A stretch of 64,000 bases of DNA. Origin: Marinomonas gallaica (GTDB lineage Bacteria; Pseudomonadota; Gammaproteobacteria; Pseudomonadales; Marinomonadaceae). Below the pieces are notes generated by a model. That model searched no databases and was not told the DNA's origin. It saw only the letters and a list, made by a program, of their open reading frames with translations. This document shows positions 44,520 to 54,028 of this stretch, one piece after another. A program made the translations under genes and the position numbers. Numbering within the stretch: the stretch's first letter is position 1; every line of letters starts with the position of its first letter. The DNA lies in contig NZ_LTAX01000003.1 in assembly GCF_001639745.1 (NCBI RefSeq), positions 186,001 to 250,000 on the forward strand, read 5' to 3'.

Positions 44520-45557
44520 CTAGTGAGGGCGAGCCTCGATACGCTGATCAATATCAGGATGAGACTGTAAATAGTTCCAACCCTTCTTATCATCGCTATC
44601 AGTCATTGGATAGGCACTTTTTAGCTTGCGTAATGCCATCGCAAAGTCATTGCTTGAACGGTCTATTTCAAGCAAATGCTGATACGCGAACTGATCCGCT
44701 TCGCGCTCCATTTCCCGTGAAAAAGAAAGATCGACCAAGCCAACCCCTGCCCCCAAAACAACCTCTCCTGCCCCCTCTATGTCGCCAAAAATAATGGCGT
44801 ACAATACCGTGGTGATGGTGGTACGAATGACAGCTTGAAGACTATGTCGATGTTCCACATGCCCAATTTCATGCAACAGAATAGCGTCCAATAGATGCAA
44901 ATCGTCCTGCATCAACTCAACAATACTGTCTGTAACAACAACCGTACCATCAGCAAGCGCCATTGCATTCGGCCCTAGATGCCAGCTACGAAATTGTAAT
45001 TGATAATGCTCTTGAGGTAACTCTAAGCGTTCAAGTAAAACATCCCAGTTGCCCTGTACTTGAGCCATCGTATCCGATTCCAGCTCACTCTCTTCAAAGT
45101 ATAGTTGGTCTAACAATGATAGGCTCTGCTGACCCATTCCTTGAGAAATCGTCATGGGCACAACCGAGGCGACTTGAACAGCGGCAAAAGGAATCGCCAC
45201 CTTTACCATGCCAGTCAAAAAACCAATCATTAACCCAATGGCAAGTAACCCGTAGAGCCATTTACGCTCTAGCCAATAGATGAAGGAAGAAGATTTGCTG
45301 CTATTAGGCCAAGAAAAATCAGGATCAGCTGGCGTGAAGCTTGCTCCATCACCAAAAGAAAGCGTCATCGGAACACCAGGCAAGCGTGACGACATGCTAC
45401 AGCTTGAATACGACTGCTGTTGTAAGACACCGTCTGACAAGTGATCAGATACAATGATCTGATCACCATCAAGATCTAGACACAGCTTAGCAGCATCAAT
45501 ACGTGACGATGCTGCGTGCTGAAATGTCCCGACTATTGGCTCAGAAATGGCCGTCAT
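44520..45557 (-). CDS. M48 family metallopeptidase, membrane-bound
   Basis: A 345-aa zinc peptidase. An N-terminal cytoplasmic part precedes a long hydrophobic stretch (about residues 92-135: WLYGLLAIGLMIGFLTG and following), then the peptidase domain with LLHEIGHVEHRHSLQAV (HExxH) and the downstream Glu in FSREMEREADQFAYQHL. M48 members such as HtpX and LoiP degrade misfolded membrane or outer-membrane proteins. It lies 12 bases after a DUF898 (YjgN-like) membrane protein; the pair recurs in gammaproteobacteria and suggests joint action. AGGGG precedes the ATG. Confidence 0.88.
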   Translation of the reverse strand: MTAISEPIVGTFQHAASSRIDAAKLCLDLDGDQIIVSDHLSDGVLQQQSYSSCSMSSRLPGVPMTLSFGDGASFTPADPDFSWPNSSKSSSFIYWLERKWLYGLLAIGLMIGFLTGMVKVAIPFAAVQVASVVPMTISQGMGQQSLSLLDQLYFEESELESDTMAQVQGNWDVLLERLELPQEHYQLQFRSWHLGPNAMALADGTVVVTDSIVELMQDDLHLLDAILLHEIGHVEHRHSLQAVIRTTITTVLYAIIFGDIEGAGEVVLGAGVGLVDLSFSREMEREADQFAYQHLLEIDRSSNDFAMALRKLKSAYPMTDSDDKKGWNYLQSHPDIDQRIEARPH

Positions 45558-45569
45558 AGACGGAGCCCC

Positions 45570-46595
45570 TTAGGTGATAGACAAGTCTGCGTCGAAGAAA
45601 CCAGACATTTCCTCTCCGAACGCGGAGTCCAATTCACTGGAAGAGGCCACAAGACGATCAATTTCAGGCGTTAGATGAACTTCTGTCGCGTCGGCCAATA
45701 GCTTATTCATACGAACTTGCGCTACAGGAAAGCCTAACCCTAAGGTGAAAACCACAATCAGAGCATTACTTGCCATCACCCCTAGGTAACGACCGATTTG
45801 AAGGTCCGAGCGGAATGAAGCTAAGTTGCGAGCGCTTAGACCGTTCATAATATGGTTGCGGATGATCACATGAAAAACACTGAAAGCAACAAAGAATAAT
45901 GCATAAGAGGCGAAAACCATACCCAATGGTGGACCGCCAGCAGCACTCATTGTTTGCATACCGATAACAAACAGCAGAACTACTGGTACCATGAACAAAG
46001 CAAACGCAATAAGCCCTGCTTTGTAGAAAGTTTTCAGTGACAGATCTGCTTCGAATTCATGCTTACCAAATAAAATGTTGTTGTAAATATAGTGACTGGT
46101 ACGAAAAATCACCCAAGGCATTGCAAGACCCAAACTTAGTACACCAAGCAAAGGCAGCAACATAAAGTTCATATATGCACCACCAATCGATCCGGTAAAA
46201 CCAAATCGTACATTTCGGTAGGCAGTATGACGCAAGCTAAATTGTAGACCTTTAACCATCAAATATGGCGTCGCAAACATCACAACTAACGCTAACAAGG
46301 CCGCAACGAGCGGCATAAAAGTCGAACTTAACATGTAAATAATGAACAACACTAGAGCGATTAAACGCCCTTTTAACAGTTGCATCGGAGTGGCTAGGTA
46401 TTGTAAGCGATGGCCTTCAATTTGCGTATGGCCATAAAGATACTGAGTGTTGCGAACCTTCGCCCAAGCACTGTAAATGCCTAGAGTGACGACGGTTAAA
46501 ACCAAGTTCACAATCCAAAGTTTAAAGTATTCCCACTTACCAGCAGAAAAAGAAATAGCGCTGACACGCGTGTCAGTTGAGAGAGATGAATCCAT
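45570..46595 (-). CDS. DUF898 (YjgN-like) integral membrane protein
   Basis: A 341-aa polytopic protein with about eight hydrophobic segments. Family hallmarks are GKWEYFKLWIVNLVLTVVTL, GIYSAWAKVRNTQYLYGHTQ and, later, SLKTFYKAGLIAF. The function is unknown. It is co-directional with the M48 peptidase just downstream. Start 46595 (MDSSLSTD) is the first ATG; a TTG seven codons earlier also opens the frame. No clear ribosome site is visible. Confidence 0.85.
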   Translation of the reverse strand: MDSSLSTDTRVSAISFSAGKWEYFKLWIVNLVLTVVTLGIYSAWAKVRNTQYLYGHTQIEGHRLQYLATPMQLLKGRLIALVLFIIYMLSSTFMPLVAALLALVVMFATPYLMVKGLQFSLRHTAYRNVRFGFTGSIGGAYMNFMLLPLLGVLSLGLAMPWVIFRTSHYIYNNILFGKHEFEADLSLKTFYKAGLIAFALFMVPVVLLFVIGMQTMSAAGGPPLGMVFASYALFFVAFSVFHVIIRNHIMNGLSARNLASFRSDLQIGRYLGVMASNALIVVFTLGLGFPVAQVRMNKLLADATEVHLTPEIDRLVASSSELDSAFGEEMSGFFDADLSIT

Positions 46596-46693
46596 ATCAA
46601 ATTGTCCATTTAGCAATCAAAATTCGAAGCGGAATTATCCACAACCGTTACTAAAAAACAATATGCAAATGAAAATCAATATTAAATAGACAA

Positions 46694-46722
46694 TAAAAAA
46701 GCGGCATAATCGCCGCTTTTTA
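46694..46722 (-). terminator. Terminator after the flavin reductase gene
   Basis: On the minus strand: stem AAAAGCGGCG / near-complementary TGCCGCTTTT with loop ATTA, followed by T. It lies 18 bases past the stop. Confidence 0.85.
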
Positions 46723-46739
46723 CACTACCTTTACAAGCG

Positions 46740-47273
46740 TCATTCTACTTTTGACAGGATATCCTTTAACGTCGCTGTCAGCTCAGCATTGGTTAGCACG
46801 CCTTTGTCGGTATCAAAGTTATCGTTAAACGAAGGCACAGATAGACTGCCCTTTAAATCCATTGCGAAAAACTCTGCCGACCCTACAGCAGCCGACAAGA
46901 CACTGTTTGCACCACCAGGACCAGGCGACGTCGACAATAATACGGTTGGTTTGTTTTGGTAGACTTTCATGTCGATGCGCGATGTCCAGTCAAACAAATT
47001 TTTGTAGACTGCTGAGTAAGAACCATTGTGCTCTGCAAATGAAATAAGCACGACATCCGCTGCACCTATTTTATCGAAAAACTGCTGCGCCAACGGGTGC
47101 ATGCCATTTTCAGTTTGACGCTCGATGCTATAAATAGGCAACTCATAGTCATTTAAATCGAGTACTTCAACGTCAGCACCTTTATTTTCAGCCAACACGT
47201 TAGCTGCATAGGTAACCAGTTGTTTGTTAATTGATGCTTTATGGTTTGTTGCGGCAAAGGCTAATACTTTCAC
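46740..47273 (-). CDS. NAD(P)H-dependent FMN reductase family protein
   Basis: A 177-aa flavodoxin-fold protein. Segments typical of the family are LAFAATNHKASINKQLVTYA at the FMN-phosphate loop, DVVLISFAEHNGSYSAVYKN, and TVLLSTSPGPGGANSVLSAA. Members reduce FMN, quinones, chromate or azo dyes using NAD(P)H; the physiological substrate cannot be read from the sequence. It stands alone between its terminator and the racemase gene. Confidence 0.88.
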   Translation of the reverse strand: MKVLAFAATNHKASINKQLVTYAANVLAENKGADVEVLDLNDYELPIYSIERQTENGMHPLAQQFFDKIGAADVVLISFAEHNGSYSAVYKNLFDWTSRIDMKVYQNKPTVLLSTSPGPGGANSVLSAAVGSAEFFAMDLKGSLSVPSFNDNFDTDKGVLTNAELTATLKDILSKVE

Positions 47274-47387
47274 AGATTGTCCCTCAAATTGGTATTTAAA
47301 TATCTTGGTTACTCTTAATAGAGACTACGATAGCACGCTATTAAGGATCAAATATGTTAAAAGAAAACCGATTAGTTAATACTTTAT

Positions 47388-48080
47388 TTACTTTAATGCA
47401 AAAGTCACTGCGGCTTGCGTATGAATCGCTGTTGTATCAAATAAAGGCACATCTGTGTCTTTTTGTTCAACCAACATACCAATTTCAGTACAACCAAGAA
47501 TCACAGCTTCAGCGCCCTGCTCTTTTAGAGATTGGACAATACGTAGGTACTCAGCTTTAGCGGCGTTAGTCGTAATACCTAGACACAGCTCTTGGAAGAT
47601 AACTCGATGTATCAAAGCTCTATCGCCATCCTCCGGAACCATCACATCCAAGCCAAACTTATCAGTCAAGCGACCTTTATAAAAGTCTTGCTCCATTGTA
47701 AACGCCGTACCAAGCAAACCAACACGTTCGATACCAGCGCGAACTAACGCCTCGCCAGTTGCATCCGCAATGTGAATAAGCGGGATATTAATAGCGTCTT
47801 CAACTTGATCCGCCACTTTGTGCATGGTGTTGGTACAAATTAATAGGCAGTCTGCTCCGGCAGACTCTACACCACGAGCGGCTTGCGCTAGTATTGAACC
47901 TGCTTGCTGCCAATCAGAATTGCGCTGGCATTCTTCTATTTCAAAAAAATCGACACTGTACAACGCAATCTTCGCAGAATGTAGACCACCCAAAGACGCC
48001 TTGATGCCTTCATTCAGAGCTCGATAATAGCTCTGCGTACTTTCCCAGCTCATACCACCTAACATACCAATCGTTTTCAT
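47388..48080 (-). CDS. Aspartate/glutamate racemase family protein
   Basis: A 230-aa PLP-independent racemase of the YgeA/RacX type. The start TIGMLGGMSWESTQSYYRAL is characteristic, and the two catalytic cysteines are in LLICTNTMHK and VILGCTEIGML. It could racemise aspartate, glutamate or a broader set of amino acids. It is divergent from a LysR regulator 425 bases away, which may control it. Confidence 0.9.
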   Translation of the reverse strand: MKTIGMLGGMSWESTQSYYRALNEGIKASLGGLHSAKIALYSVDFFEIEECQRNSDWQQAGSILAQAARGVESAGADCLLICTNTMHKVADQVEDAINIPLIHIADATGEALVRAGIERVGLLGTAFTMEQDFYKGRLTDKFGLDVMVPEDGDRALIHRVIFQELCLGITTNAAKAEYLRIVQSLKEQGAEAVILGCTEIGMLVEQKDTDVPLFDTTAIHTQAAVTFALK

Positions 48081-48505
48081 TGCGTCTTAAATACTCCCTT
48101 AAATAGTTCTACTGTTTTACCTTATCCTATGCTCCGTTATCGATCAAAGGTGCTACAAACTTATGTTCTTACTGTAACCGAAAAGCAGTGCTAAATCAGA
48201 CATAGCCTCCTCAGTAAACCGTCTTTTTGCGCTCACCTGTAGTATTCACACAGAACGCCTCAATCACGAAAAATCGATTTTTCTAAATTAACGCGTACAT
48301 TTTTGACTCATATTGTAGAGCGAACTATTGAGATATTTACGTTAAAGAATAAGCTATTTACCCCTTAACTGATTACGTGTAATTGCTCTTTTGTGTACGT
48401 AAAAACATATAGACAAGAACAAAAAATGATACAATCCTCAACCAACTAACGAGTCCTTTAGATTTCAGTATATTGACGCTTCATTTTTTATTGGAAGACC
48501 TAAAT
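48081..48505. other. Intergenic control region between racemase and LysR genes
   Basis: About 425 AT-rich bases with no gene. It contains a perfect 16-bp palindrome GAAAAATCGATTTTTC at 48268-48283 and, just downstream, TTGACT followed after 17 bases by TATTGA, a weak promoter-like pair. No terminator or RNA gene was recognised. Confidence 0.4.
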
Positions 48506-49432
48506 ATGATTCCAAATCAGTTAAATACATTTAACACTGTTGTTAAAAATGGCAGCTTTTCCAGCGCAGCCAGATTACTCGGCGTATCATCTGCTGCGAT
48601 CAGTAAATCTATTTCGCAGTTAGAAAAAAACTTAGAATTACGACTTTTTCATCGCTCTACTCATTCCCTTACATTAACCGAAGATGGCCAGGAGCTTTAT
48701 AAACGTACCGGCCATTTAATCGAGCAATTAGAAGATCAAATACGCTTAAGTACCGACAAGCAAAAGTCACCCCATGGTCGCTTAAAAGTGAATTTACCTG
48801 ATAGCTTTGGAAGAATGTTTGTCTTACCCCTAGTTCCCGCGTTCTTAGAAAAATATCCAGATGTTGAATTAGATTTGAAGTTTGATGACCGCATGGGCGA
48901 TTTGGTTAAAGAAGGTGCAGACGTAGGTATTGGTGTATTGGGCAACGACGACAGCTCACTGATTGCAAGGGAGTTCTACTCATTACAACCAGTACTGGTT
49001 GCTAGTCGTGACTACCTTCTTAAATACGGTGAGCCCTCGACGCCTCAAGACTTATTGCAACACAACTGCATTGCATATCGTTCAAATACCACAGGTAAGA
49101 AGAAACTCTGGAACTTCAGAACAGACGGTGAGCAGATTCAAATGGAGCCCGAGGGCAATCTCATTGTTAACAACTTGTCAGCCGCCATGACAGCAGTAGA
49201 AACAGGGGTCGGTATCGCGGCAGTAGGTGTTGGCAACTATGGAGCGTGCCTTGAACAAGGCGGCTTTCGCCGAGTATTACGAGGCTATGAATCAGATCCG
49301 ATCAAAGTTATGATTTATTATTCATCAAGGCATTACCTTCCAGCTAAAACGCGTGCTTTTATCGATTATATGATTGCTAATGTGCAAGAGAAATGTCCAC
49401 TAGAACTTGAAGAAATGATCCATGCTTTATAA
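48506..49432 (+). CDS. LysR-family transcriptional regulator
   Basis: 308 aa. The N-terminal winged helix (NTVVKNGSFSSAARLLGVSS, then AAISKSISQLEKNLELRLFH) and a C-terminal type 2 periplasmic-binding-like effector domain resemble the CrgA/AaeR-like subgroup (HGRLKVNLPDSFGRMFVLPL). Start 48506 has GGAAGA 8 bases upstream. The target is unknown: it is divergent from the racemase and convergent with the RND efflux genes, so either could be regulated. Confidence 0.9.
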   Translation: MIPNQLNTFNTVVKNGSFSSAARLLGVSSAAISKSISQLEKNLELRLFHRSTHSLTLTEDGQELYKRTGHLIEQLEDQIRLSTDKQKSPHGRLKVNLPDSFGRMFVLPLVPAFLEKYPDVELDLKFDDRMGDLVKEGADVGIGVLGNDDSSLIAREFYSLQPVLVASRDYLLKYGEPSTPQDLLQHNCIAYRSNTTGKKKLWNFRTDGEQIQMEPEGNLIVNNLSAAMTAVETGVGIAAVGVGNYGACLEQGGFRRVLRGYESDPIKVMIYYSSRHYLPAKTRAFIDYMIANVQEKCPLELEEMIHAL

Positions 49433-49436
49433 ATAG

Positions 49437-49466
49437 AAAGGCGACCCTAAATTCAGGATCGCCTTT
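49437..49466. terminator. Bidirectional terminator between lysR and the RND permease gene
   Basis: AAAGGCGA-c-CCT / AGG-a-TCGCCTTT with loop AAATTC, near-perfect stem, T run on the right and A-rich on the left. Confidence 0.8.
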
Positions 49467-49472
49467 TGATGT

Positions 49473-52400
49473 CTAAACAGAATTTCGATTAAGGTTTTTC
49501 CGCTCTAGCGCCGTCATTGCCATATAAAATACCGGCGTAAATAATAATCCAAAAATAGTGACACCAATCATACCTGAAAAGACAGCAATCCCCATTGCCT
49601 GACGCATTTCAGCGCCGGCTCCCGTTGCTAACACCAAAGGCACGACTCCTGCAGTAAAGGCAATTGATGTCATCAAGATTGGGCGTAAACGCAAACGACA
49701 CGCAGATAATATGGCCTCTAATCTAGACTCACCTTGATGACGTTTATCTCTAGCAAACTCCACCATCAAAATAGCATTTTTACTGGCCAATGCGACCAAT
49801 ACGATCAGAGCAACACTGGTAAAGATATTGTTATCTCCCCCCATTAACCACACTCCAAATAGTGCTGACAGTATCGTCATCGGTACGATTAAAATGATCG
49901 CTAACGGTAACGTTAAACTCTCGTATTGAGCGGCAAGAACCATAAACACTAGCAGCACTACAAGTGGAAAAATATAAACCATTGTATTACCCGCTAAAAT
50001 TTGTTGGTAGGTCACTTCTGTCCACTCAAATGCCATACCTTTATCAAGTTGCTCACTAAGAATTCTCTCAATCGCTTCTTGTGCCTGATCCGAGCTGTAG
50101 CCAGGTGCAGGATTACCATTTAATTCAGCGGTTGGATAACCGTTGTAATGCATGACACGGTCAGGTCCAATTGCCGATTCAACAGTAAGAATGGATCCTA
50201 GTGGCACCATGGTTCCAACCTTATTACGCACTTTTAAGCGTAAAATCTGCTCTGGATCAACACGATGTTCAGCTTCTGCTTGGGCATTTACTTGATACGT
50301 TTTTCCAAATAAATTGAAGTCGTTTACATACGCTGAACCCAAATAAATCTGTAGCGTTTCAAAAACTTGATCAAGAGGAATCCCTTGTAGTAAAGCTTGC
50401 TCACGGTCCACTTCAATATCCATCTGCGGTACCTGAATACGGAAACTTGAGAAAACTCCAGTAAGAGCAGGTTCCTGATATGCGGCATTCATCACTTTCT
50501 GTAGATTAGCAAACAAAGCATCAAACCCTAGACTTGCTCGATCTTCAATTTGAAGTTTAAAGCCTCCCGTTGACCCCAAACCAAGAATCGGTGGTGGTGG
50601 AAAGATCGCTACAAACGCTTCATCTATGGTGCTAAATCGACCGTTCAGTTGTCCTGCTATGGCACCAGCAGAAAGTTCAGGTGTCTTACGTTTTTCAAAG
50701 TCCTCCAATGTCACAAAGACAATGGCACTGTTGGAGCTATTGGTAAATCCGTTTACTGACAAACCAGGGAATGAAACGGTTTGCAGTACACCGGGGGTAG
50801 CCAACGCAATTTGTTCCATCTCTCGAACGACAGCTTCTGTTCTATCTAGACTAGCGGCATCCGGTAGTTGAGCAATGGCCACTAGATATTGCTTGTCTTG
50901 TGACGGAATAAAACCGCCAGGAACCGCGTCAAACAGTTTAATAGTACTGCCCAACAAACCGATATAGACCACACCAACCACAACGCCTAAACGAATGAGC
51001 TTTTTAACGCCTTTTTCATAAGCTCTTCCACCTCGCTCAAACAATCGGTTGAATGGTGCAAACAACCAACGACCAAACATTGCATTCATCACTCTTGTCA
51101 GTGCATCCGGCTTCGCATCATGGGAACGTAGCAATAACGCAGACAAAGCTGGCGATAAGGTCAACGAGTTAAAGGCTGAGATAAGCGTAGAGATCGTAAT
51201 GGTTAAAGCGAACTGCTTGTAGAACTGACCACTTAAGCCTTGAATAAACGCAGTTGGGATAAACACTGCGCACAAAACTAAAGCTATCGCGATAATTGGC
51301 CCAGTTACCTCACTCATTGCTTGGCGTGTAGCGGCCACGGGAGAAAGGCCATTTTCAATATTACGTTCTACGTTCTCCACCACTACAATCGCATCATCGA
51401 CCACGATACCGATGGCCAATACCAAACCAAATAAAGACAACGTATTAATAGAAACGCCCAACCATTGCATGACTGCAAAGGTTCCAACAAGAGACACAGG
51501 TACAGCAATCAATGGAATAACCGATGCGCGCCATGTTTGTAAGAATAAAATAACGACAATAACTACCAATACAATCGCTTCTAACAAAGTGTTGATGACA
51601 GCATCGATTGAGCCTCGAACAAAGACGGTCGGATCATAAGCAATATCGTACTCAACACCTTGAGGAAAACGCTTTGCCAATTCCTCCATTTGCGCTCGTA
51701 CTTGATTCGATAATTCAATTGCATTGGAGCCTGGTCGCTGAAAAATAGGGATAGCTACCGCAGTTTGTCCACTTAACAACGCTCTTAATGAGTAAGAGTC
51801 TTGTCCAAGCTCGATTCTAGCCACGTCCTTTAAGCGTGTCATCGCACCATTGCTACCAACTTGAACAATGATATTTTCAAATTCTTCAATGCTTTCAAGA
51901 CGTCCTTTTACATTGAGAAGTATTTGAAATTCACTGTCCAACGCTACAGGTTGTCCACCTAAACTCCCTGCGGCCACTTGCTGGTTTTGTGCTCGTACAG
52001 CCTCCACCACATCACTCGGAATTAGACCTCTCGATGCCAATTCATCGGGATCCAACCACAAACGCATAGAGTACTTACCTCCTCCAAACATTCGCACATC
52101 ACCCACTCCTGGCAAACGCGCCAAAGCATCTTTAATGTAAATATCGGCATAGTTTGAGAGGTAGCTAATATCTTGATCACCTTTTGGGGAAAACAAATGC
52201 ACTACCATGGTCAAGTTTGGCGATGATTTCTCTGCCACTACCCCAAGACGTTGCACTTCCTCAGGAAGCCTTGGTAAGGCACTGGATACACGGTTTTGCA
52301 CCTGCACTTGAGCTCGATCTAGATCGGTCCCAAGCGCAAATGTCAGCGTCAATGTCATACGTCCATCGCTGGTTGCTTGAGAGAACATATACAGCATGTT

Positions 52401-52625
52401 TTCCACGCCATTCATTTCTTGCTCAAGTGGTGCCGCCACCGTTTCAGCAATAACTTTCGGATTGGCTCCAGGGTAATTCGCAGTCACAACAACCGTTGGA
52501 GGCACCACCTCTGGATATTCACTGACGGGAAGTTGAAACAGAGAAATGCCACCACCAATTAAAATCAGCAAGGATAGCATCGCCGCAAAAATGGGTCGGC
52601 TAATAAAAAAATGACTGAACTTCAT
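49473..52625 (-). CDS. RND multidrug efflux permease, HAE-1 family (MexF-like)
   Basis: A 1050-aa inner-membrane proton-driven pump with twelve membrane helices and two large periplasmic loops. It begins KFSHFFISRPIFAAMLSLLI and has the proton-relay region IGIVVDDAIVVVENVERNIE in TM4 (paired Asp), plus EYPEVVPPTVVVTANYPGAN. The C-terminal half repeats the fold and ends with VTIFGLLFTPVFYM. It resembles MexF/AcrB-type pumps that expel drugs, solvents or biocides. It lies 13 bases after its adaptor gene. No outer-membrane channel gene is adjacent, so it must use one encoded elsewhere. Confidence 0.94.
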   Translation of the reverse strand: MKFSHFFISRPIFAAMLSLLILIGGGISLFQLPVSEYPEVVPPTVVVTANYPGANPKVIAETVAAPLEQEMNGVENMLYMFSQATSDGRMTLTLTFALGTDLDRAQVQVQNRVSSALPRLPEEVQRLGVVAEKSSPNLTMVVHLFSPKGDQDISYLSNYADIYIKDALARLPGVGDVRMFGGGKYSMRLWLDPDELASRGLIPSDVVEAVRAQNQQVAAGSLGGQPVALDSEFQILLNVKGRLESIEEFENIIVQVGSNGAMTRLKDVARIELGQDSYSLRALLSGQTAVAIPIFQRPGSNAIELSNQVRAQMEELAKRFPQGVEYDIAYDPTVFVRGSIDAVINTLLEAIVLVVIVVILFLQTWRASVIPLIAVPVSLVGTFAVMQWLGVSINTLSLFGLVLAIGIVVDDAIVVVENVERNIENGLSPVAATRQAMSEVTGPIIAIALVLCAVFIPTAFIQGLSGQFYKQFALTITISTLISAFNSLTLSPALSALLLRSHDAKPDALTRVMNAMFGRWLFAPFNRLFERGGRAYEKGVKKLIRLGVVVGVVYIGLLGSTIKLFDAVPGGFIPSQDKQYLVAIAQLPDAASLDRTEAVVREMEQIALATPGVLQTVSFPGLSVNGFTNSSNSAIVFVTLEDFEKRKTPELSAGAIAGQLNGRFSTIDEAFVAIFPPPPILGLGSTGGFKLQIEDRASLGFDALFANLQKVMNAAYQEPALTGVFSSFRIQVPQMDIEVDREQALLQGIPLDQVFETLQIYLGSAYVNDFNLFGKTYQVNAQAEAEHRVDPEQILRLKVRNKVGTMVPLGSILTVESAIGPDRVMHYNGYPTAELNGNPAPGYSSDQAQEAIERILSEQLDKGMAFEWTEVTYQQILAGNTMVYIFPLVVLLVFMVLAAQYESLTLPLAIILIVPMTILSALFGVWLMGGDNNIFTSVALIVLVALASKNAILMVEFARDKRHQGESRLEAILSACRLRLRPILMTSIAFTAGVVPLVLATGAGAEMRQAMGIAVFSGMIGVTIFGLLFTPVFYMAMTALERKNLNRNSV

Positions 52626-52638
52626 TATAAGTGAATCC

Positions 52639-53787
52639 TTATGATGCTGACGGTTTAACGTCTGCTAAGGCCAATTCAGCCGTTTTGATTGATACATTTC
52701 TAGGAGCAATTATCATACCTGGCCCCACTCGAGCAGGGCCATTTACCGCAATCCGCTCATTGGGCTGCAAGCCCGACTCAATGACGCGGAGTTCACCCTC
52801 ACGACGCCCGAGCTGAACCTGGCGGTATTCCAACATATTGTCTTGATTAACCACTAAGACAAAGCGATTTTCTAAGTCCGTTCCTACCGCGCGATCAGGT
52901 ACTAAAATAGACGGCTGACTTGCCGCGGCCTGTAGCTGGATACGAGCAAACGCACCGGGTCGAAGTACCTCATCATTTGACTTAAATGACGCTCGCACAC
53001 GTAACGTACCACTCTCAATATTGATTTGATTGTCTATGAAGTCTAAAAAACCATGATATTCATTCTGAGCTTTGCCTGATAAAACTAAAGTGGCCTGTGT
53101 TTGGCTATTTGCTTTAACCTGTAAAAATGAGTCATTCCATGTACGCTCATCCACATCAAAGTATGCATGTAGATAATCCGTTGCGACCAGTTTCGTTAGG
53201 ACACTTTGCCCCGCTTGTACGGTATTACCAACGGTAATAAATGCATTAGATACTTGTCCATTAATCGGCGCTCGAACCTCGGTAAACTGTAGATTTAACA
53301 AAGCGGATTCCAACGCAGCTTGTACTGAAGCCAGTTCAGCACGACGCTGCTGAGCAACGGACATTCGGGACTCTGCTTGCTCTGCTGACATAGCGTTACG
53401 TCCTTGCAGACTTTTAGCCCGTTGTGCTTCAGACTGAGCCTGAGTGAGCGCCGCTTGTGCACGGTTTAGTTCCGCAGTTAAGCGAGCGACTTCAGCAGAA
53501 AATGGGCGAGGGTCGATTTTGAATAGTAAATCACCGCGTTTAACTTGACTGCCCTCTTTAAAAGACACTTCATCAATGACACCTGACACTCGTGGGCGCA
53601 AGTCCACTTGCTGTGGCGACTCTAAGCGCGTAGTAAATGTGTACTCGGGGCTGTATTGGGCGTAAACCACCTTCGCTACATCTACGGGTTGAGATGGTTT
53701 TTTTGTAGCAACCGTTGAATCCGCTTCTGCGGAGCAACCGACTATGACTGTAGCCAAAAACAAAACAGAAAATATTCGCAAAGACAT
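52639..53787 (-). CDS. RND efflux periplasmic adaptor lipoprotein
   Basis: A 382-aa membrane fusion protein. The signal peptide has a lipobox (LATVIVGCSAEAD), so it is probably lipid-anchored at Cys. PRVSGVIDEVSFKEGSQVKR is the biotinyl-lipoyl-like part, a coiled-coil hairpin follows (LTAELNRAQAALTQAQSEAQ), then FTEVRAPINGQVSNAFITVG and a beta-barrel. It connects the RND permease to an outer-membrane channel. It is the first gene of the pair; no TetR-type repressor is adjacent. Confidence 0.93.
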   Translation of the reverse strand: MSLRIFSVLFLATVIVGCSAEADSTVATKKPSQPVDVAKVVYAQYSPEYTFTTRLESPQQVDLRPRVSGVIDEVSFKEGSQVKRGDLLFKIDPRPFSAEVARLTAELNRAQAALTQAQSEAQRAKSLQGRNAMSAEQAESRMSVAQQRRAELASVQAALESALLNLQFTEVRAPINGQVSNAFITVGNTVQAGQSVLTKLVATDYLHAYFDVDERTWNDSFLQVKANSQTQATLVLSGKAQNEYHGFLDFIDNQINIESGTLRVRASFKSNDEVLRPGAFARIQLQAAASQPSILVPDRAVGTDLENRFVLVVNQDNMLEYRQVQLGRREGELRVIESGLQPNERIAVNGPARVGPGMIIAPRNVSIKTAELALADVKPSAS

Positions 53788-53943
53788 GTACCTAACTCCG
53801 TTGATAACGATTGCGTCAAAAGAAAGTCGGCAAGTATCTACGAATGGCCTTTAACTCTGTAGTAGGCACCAAGTTAAATTGGTTTAAACCTAAAGTTACA
53901 ACAAAACGATGCAATAGCTCCTGAATCACTCACTATCAATAAA

Positions 53944-53975
53944 AATGGCACCATTCTTATTGAAATAGTGCCATT
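53944..53975 (-). terminator. Terminator after the semialdehyde dehydrogenase gene
   Basis: On the minus strand: AATGGCACTATT / AATGGTGCCATT (12 bp with one G-U), 8-base loop, then TTTATTG. Confidence 0.75.
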
Positions 53976-54028
53976 CAAGGTTGAGAATGTGACGATCACC
54001 TTGTCATGCTTAGAGAGTGTAAATGGAT

